This document shows, in pieces, positions 61,275 to 64,000 of a DNA stretch of 64,000 nt. Source of the stretch: Lacrimispora xylanolytica. Lineage in GTDB: Bacteria > Bacillota > Clostridia > Lachnospirales > Lachnospiraceae. The notes under the pieces are model-generated. The model saw only the letters and a list, made by a program, of their open reading frames with translations, searched no databases and was not told the origin of the DNA. The DNA is taken from positions 3,333,001-3,397,000 of the forward strand of contig NZ_CP113524.1 of the NCBI RefSeq assembly GCF_026723765.1, given 5' to 3'. Each line of letters begins with the position of its first letter. The first letter of the stretch is position 1. Both the position numbers and the translations under genes were made by a program.

Positions 61275-61971
61275 CGTCCTGTAAGAACTTCTTCCACTCA
61301 TCTTCATGGGCTACAAAGTATCTGGGACAATCCTTTCCAGTGGCATCGTAATGGCGGATGACATCTTTCTCCGTCAATCCCAGATTCTCACAAAGCCAGG
61401 CAGTGAACTTGACAAGTGATCCATAGGTATCATCACTAAACTTGCCGGTCTCATCGGGATGGCAGCATTCAATGGAGATGGTATTGGGATTCTTTTCTTT
61501 TGATGTGGCGTATGCCATCTCAGTGATTGGAATCCCCTGAAGGACCTCACCATCCAGACCAATGATAAAATGACTGCTGGCAGAGATTTTTTTAATCCCC
61601 TTCTGATCCTTTAAGCTGTCAAAATAGGCCATGTTCTGCTTGGCAGTGGTTCCTGGATTTGCTACGTAATGTATGACTATTTCCTTGACCCGCTTCATCT
61701 CTGTCTGGGGCCTGGAGTATTCGTTGGGGGTTATGAAATCCTGCTCCACCCAAGAGGGCATGGTCACGGATTTTAAATCCACATAATTTCTTTGAAATAT
61801 CTGACTCAGTGCGATTAAAAGCACGGTCAGGGCGGAAGCTAATATCAGTGTTTTACCGATTATGTACAGGATATTTAAAAATGTCTGTTTCTTCTTTTGC
61901 TTCCTGCGTCTTTCTCTTTGGCGCCGGCGCCGTTCCAGCTCGTTAAAGCTATCCTTTGTCTGATTTTTCAT
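61243..61971 (-). CDS. Membrane-anchored N-acetylmuramoyl-L-alanine amidase (Amidase_2)
   Basis: This 242-residue enzyme has a strongly basic cytoplasmic start (many R and K), a signal anchor at about 33-53 and an Amidase_2 domain from about 90. Zinc ligands are in IVIHYVANPG and IRHYDATGKDCPRYF; SSHFIIGLDGEVLQ and NTISIECCHPDE complete the fold. It cleaves the bond between muramic acid and the stem peptide outside the membrane. The start has AGGAG nine bases upstream and a promoter behind it. Its end overlaps the C_GCAxxG gene by 32 bases, tail to tail. Confidence 0.9.
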   Translation of the reverse strand: MKNQTKDSFNELERRRRQRERRRKQKKKQTFLNILYIIGKTLILASALTVLLIALSQIFQRNYVDLKSVTMPSWVEQDFITPNEYSRPQTEMKRVKEIVIHYVANPGTTAKQNMAYFDSLKDQKGIKKISASSHFIIGLDGEVLQGIPITEMAYATSKEKNPNTISIECCHPDETGKFSDDTYGSLVKFTAWLCENLGLTEKDVIRHYDATGKDCPRYFVAHEDEWKKFLQDVKEARKEFRQ

Positions 61972-62000
61972 ATGCCAAACTCCTGAAATGACTTTTCCTT

Positions 62001-62030
62001 AGTTTACGTCTTTTGAAGGGGGAAAGTCAA
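62001..62030 (-). promoter_or_regulatory. Promoter of the amidase gene
   Basis: Minus strand TTGACT (62025-62030), 18-base spacer, TAAACT (62001-62006), about 30 bases before the amidase ATG and directly behind the ClC gene. Confidence 0.6.
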
Positions 62031-62055
62031 TAAAAAATCAGGATTCAGGGAAGAT

Positions 62056-63639
62056 TTAAGCCTTAGACTCCATATTCACGGTCTCACAGACCTCCTGTAA
62101 GAGCTGATGAAGATCCCTCTGGACCATCTCTTCACAAAGGATCACCAGTTTGTCTCCTGCCAAAAAGGAAGTCTCACCTCTCGGAACAAATTCTGCCTCT
62201 CCCCGGATTAAGGAAACCAAAAGACAGGTCCTTGGCCACTGAATTTCTGATACCTTTCGCCCCTCTGCTTCACTTCCATGAAAAATCATGCCTTCTACCA
62301 GTACCTTTTCTCCTCTGGAGACAAGACCATTCTGGGGATTTAGTCTGGCTAACAAACGGTGTAGCAGCTGATCGTAGACCGGAGCACAGTGTGCCATATC
62401 CGGTATCACATAAGCCACAAGAGATACCATGGAAAGCGTCAATAGATGGGAGAAGCTTCCCGTCATCTCACTAATTAAAATAATTCCTGTAATCGGTGCA
62501 CGGACAATGGCAGCGAAATAACCAGCCATTCCAAGGATGATGAAATTATCCAAAAGCCCGTCTAAGGAGCCGGTCACCCCTTCGGCAGTCTTATAATATA
62601 TGCTGCCAATGATTGCCCCTAAGACCAATAGAGGCAGGAATATCCCTCCTGGGGCACCAGAGCCAAAGCTAATGAGGGAAAAACTGAATTTAAGGATAAA
62701 TAAGAGACAGAGTCCTCCTATGACCAATTGATCCGTGGTCAGGTTCTCTACCAGAGGGTGGCCTCCTCCCAATACATAAGGATAGGTAAAACCAAACACT
62801 CCGGCTAAGAAAAAGGGAATCAAAAGCCGTATTGTCTGCTTAGGAATTTTCTGAAACACATCCTGTGTCTTAGCCAGACAGGTATTATACACGATTCCAA
62901 GGCCACCAAGAAGCACCCCCAATAAAATCACGTGACCATAGCTTCCAAGGGGCATCATACGGGTAATCTGAAAGTTAAAGACTGGCTTTAATCCAAACAC
63001 ATTTCTGGAAACAAAGTCGGCCGTGATAGAAGAAGCCATGGTAGATAGAAGGATTTCCGGTGAGAAATGCTTATGTACCTCTTCCAAAGAGAACAGGACT
63101 CCGGCAATTGGTGCGTTAAACGCTGCGGAAAGACCAGCACTTGCCCCGCAGGTAATCAACAGCTTTTCTTCTGTTTTTCCCCGTCTTATCATACGGGACA
63201 CACCTTTTGCAGACATGGCTCCAAGCTGGATGCTGGGACCCTCTCTTCCCAGTGATAAGCCGCAGCCAATGGCTAAGAGCCCACCTGTCAGCTTTGCTAT
63301 GAGGACCTTCCACCAACAAGGATCAAGCGCCCCGATCATCTCCCCTTCCACCTGGGGAATGCCGCTGCCGGATATGAAAGATTCCCATTTTAATAAGCGG
63401 GAAACTATAAAGGCTGAAAAGAATAAGAAAGCAAACCAGAGCGGTATCATGAAGGTATGAGCTTTTCCATAGGCTAAGAGGAATTGAAGCAGTTTATCTG
63501 CATAGATCAGCAAATATCGAAACAATACCACCACCCCGCCAGAAACCGCTCCTACGAGGATTCCTTCCAGTATTAATTCATAGCGAAAGCTGCGAAATCG
63601 ATGAATGGTATTTTTAACCGAATGGTCGTCTGGCTGCAT
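62056..63639 (-). CDS. ClC-family chloride/proton antiporter with a C-terminal TrkA-C domain
   Basis: This 527-residue protein has a ClC core of about 430 residues with the selectivity motifs GSGIPQ (91-96), GREGPS (gating Glu133) and GAPGGIFLP. A pair of glutamates follows at FSLEEVHKHF (186-187), the place of the proton glutamate in E. coli ClC. This favours an antiporter rather than a channel. The last 80 residues form a TrkA-C-like regulatory domain (SEIQWPRTCLLVSLIRGE, FLAGDKLVILCEE). An ATG two codons further upstream lies too close to AGGAGG (2 bases); the chosen ATG is at 8 bases. Confidence 0.93.
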   Translation of the reverse strand: MQPDDHSVKNTIHRFRSFRYELILEGILVGAVSGGVVVLFRYLLIYADKLLQFLLAYGKAHTFMIPLWFAFLFFSAFIVSRLLKWESFISGSGIPQVEGEMIGALDPCWWKVLIAKLTGGLLAIGCGLSLGREGPSIQLGAMSAKGVSRMIRRGKTEEKLLITCGASAGLSAAFNAPIAGVLFSLEEVHKHFSPEILLSTMASSITADFVSRNVFGLKPVFNFQITRMMPLGSYGHVILLGVLLGGLGIVYNTCLAKTQDVFQKIPKQTIRLLIPFFLAGVFGFTYPYVLGGGHPLVENLTTDQLVIGGLCLLFILKFSFSLISFGSGAPGGIFLPLLVLGAIIGSIYYKTAEGVTGSLDGLLDNFIILGMAGYFAAIVRAPITGIILISEMTGSFSHLLTLSMVSLVAYVIPDMAHCAPVYDQLLHRLLARLNPQNGLVSRGEKVLVEGMIFHGSEAEGRKVSEIQWPRTCLLVSLIRGEAEFVPRGETSFLAGDKLVILCEEMVQRDLHQLLQEVCETVNMESKA

Positions 63640-63727
63640 GTTCATATCCTCCTGTTTTTAATAATCAATCTTTATCTGAAATAAACAGTTTCAAATTATA
63701 ACTCTATTATATGTGGTTTGCAAGGAA

Positions 63728-63759
63728 AAGCCTGGTAAAAACAAAAAGAAACCAGGCTT
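63728..63759 (-). terminator. Terminator after the HPr-like gene
   Basis: 9-bp stem AAGCCTGGT/ACCAGGCTT with a 14-base T-rich loop on the minus strand, about 50 bases after the stop at 63809. The T-run behind it is short. Confidence 0.6.
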
Positions 63760-63808
63760 GTATCGTAAAAAATACAAGTCTGATTTCGTACCTTATTACA
63801 TAGAAGAA

Positions 63809-64000
63809 TTAAGCAGCACGCCCAACCAGCTCCTCTGGAGATGCGGTTTCGTTATGGCAAACGATTTCTACCTGCCGCCCAATTCCTATAATCATGACTC
63901 CCATCAGGGATTTTCCATCAATGACTAATTGATTGCATATCACATCTACCTCATAGCTGCATTTCTCGGCTCTCACCACAAATGCAACCAATTCTTCTAC
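63809..64000 (-). CDS. HPr-like phosphocarrier domain protein (partial, 5' end beyond the window)
   Basis: The frame is open to the window edge. The visible 63 residues run from VEELVAFVVRAEKC to EELVGRAA. The part IDGKSLMGVMIIGIG matches the HPr region around the regulatory serine (KS-x-MGVM), and QVEIVCHNE follows as the last strand. The active histidine region lies outside the window, so it cannot be said whether this is the true PTS HPr or a Crh-like or degenerate paralogue. Confidence 0.75.
   Translation of the reverse strand, partial: VEELVAFVVRAEKCSYEVDVICNQLVIDGKSLMGVMIIGIGRQVEIVCHNETASPEELVGRAA

Noticed and set aside
63713-63928. 71-codon plus-strand frame near the right edge
   Set aside because: It is lysine-rich, runs over a terminator hairpin and is antisense to the HPr-like gene, with no ribosome binding site.

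Overview
The window looks like chromosome of a low-to-mid GC Gram-positive anaerobe of the Clostridia, most likely a Lachnospiraceae member of the Lacrimispora/Hungatella type. This is an inference. It rests on strong AGGAGG-type ribosome binding sites almost everywhere, many lipoprotein-type solute-binding proteins, PTS and PRD-regulator systems, a sirohaem/corrinoid-type tetrapyrrole operon, an orphan PflX-like radical SAM protein, and the overall gene repertoire. No rRNA, tRNA, CRISPR array or prophage was seen. One IS200-type element is present.

Layout. 1-2.3 kb: the tail of an unseen gene coupled by ATGA to a TOPRIM-like protein, facing a YtcJ-type amidohydrolase. 2.4-3.2 kb: an IS200-like element (tnpA only) with an unusually structured non-coding tail. 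3.3-6.3 kb: rpsO-pnp and a small protein. 6.4-14.4 kb: a probable purine-scavenging locus (two deaminases, a PotABCD-like ABC transporter, a divergent LysR regulator). 14.4-18.5 kb: an orphan PRD/EIIA regulator, a small coiled-coil protein, a membrane protein and an exported SGNH hydrolase. 18.7-21.8 kb: larBC (nickel-pincer cofactor) behind an intrinsic terminator, a small membrane protein and a monofunctional transglycosylase. 22.3-25.3 kb: a LytTR regulator divergent from a 69-residue acidic peptide gene, then a chemoreceptor. 25.6-28.6 kb: uxuA plus an SDR-type fructuronate reductase with a divergent AraC regulator. 28.6-30.8 kb: azlCD and a PflX-like protein.

30.8-37.5 kb: a mannose-family PTS (IIA-IIB-IIC-IID) in one operon with NagA-like and ChbG-like deacetylases, preceded by a PRD regulator. 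This probably takes up an N-acetylated amino sugar or disaccharide. 37.7-38.7 kb: a saccharopine-dehydrogenase-like protein. 38.8-47.1 kb: a GH112 phosphorylase, a CE12-like cytoplasmic acetylesterase and an LplABC-type sugar importer with a divergent AraC regulator. The combination suggests acetylated galactosyl-rhamnose (rhamnogalacturonan I) fragments. 47.1-51.1 kb: ECF sigma/anti-sigma, FtsH and a flavodoxin-like protein. 51.3-56.8 kb: hemA-sirC-hemC-cobA/hemD-hemL without hemB. 57-64 kb: a GNAT acetyltransferase, a polar amino-acid ABC transporter, a YwaF-like membrane protein, a C_GCAxxG_C_C redox protein, a membrane-anchored amidase, a ClC antiporter, and an HPr-like protein cut by the right edge.

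Many annotated starts are downstream of the longest open frame, because a clear Shine-Dalgarno sequence or a promoter -10 box decides them. Convergent genes are nearly always separated by a long perfect hairpin that can terminate in both directions.
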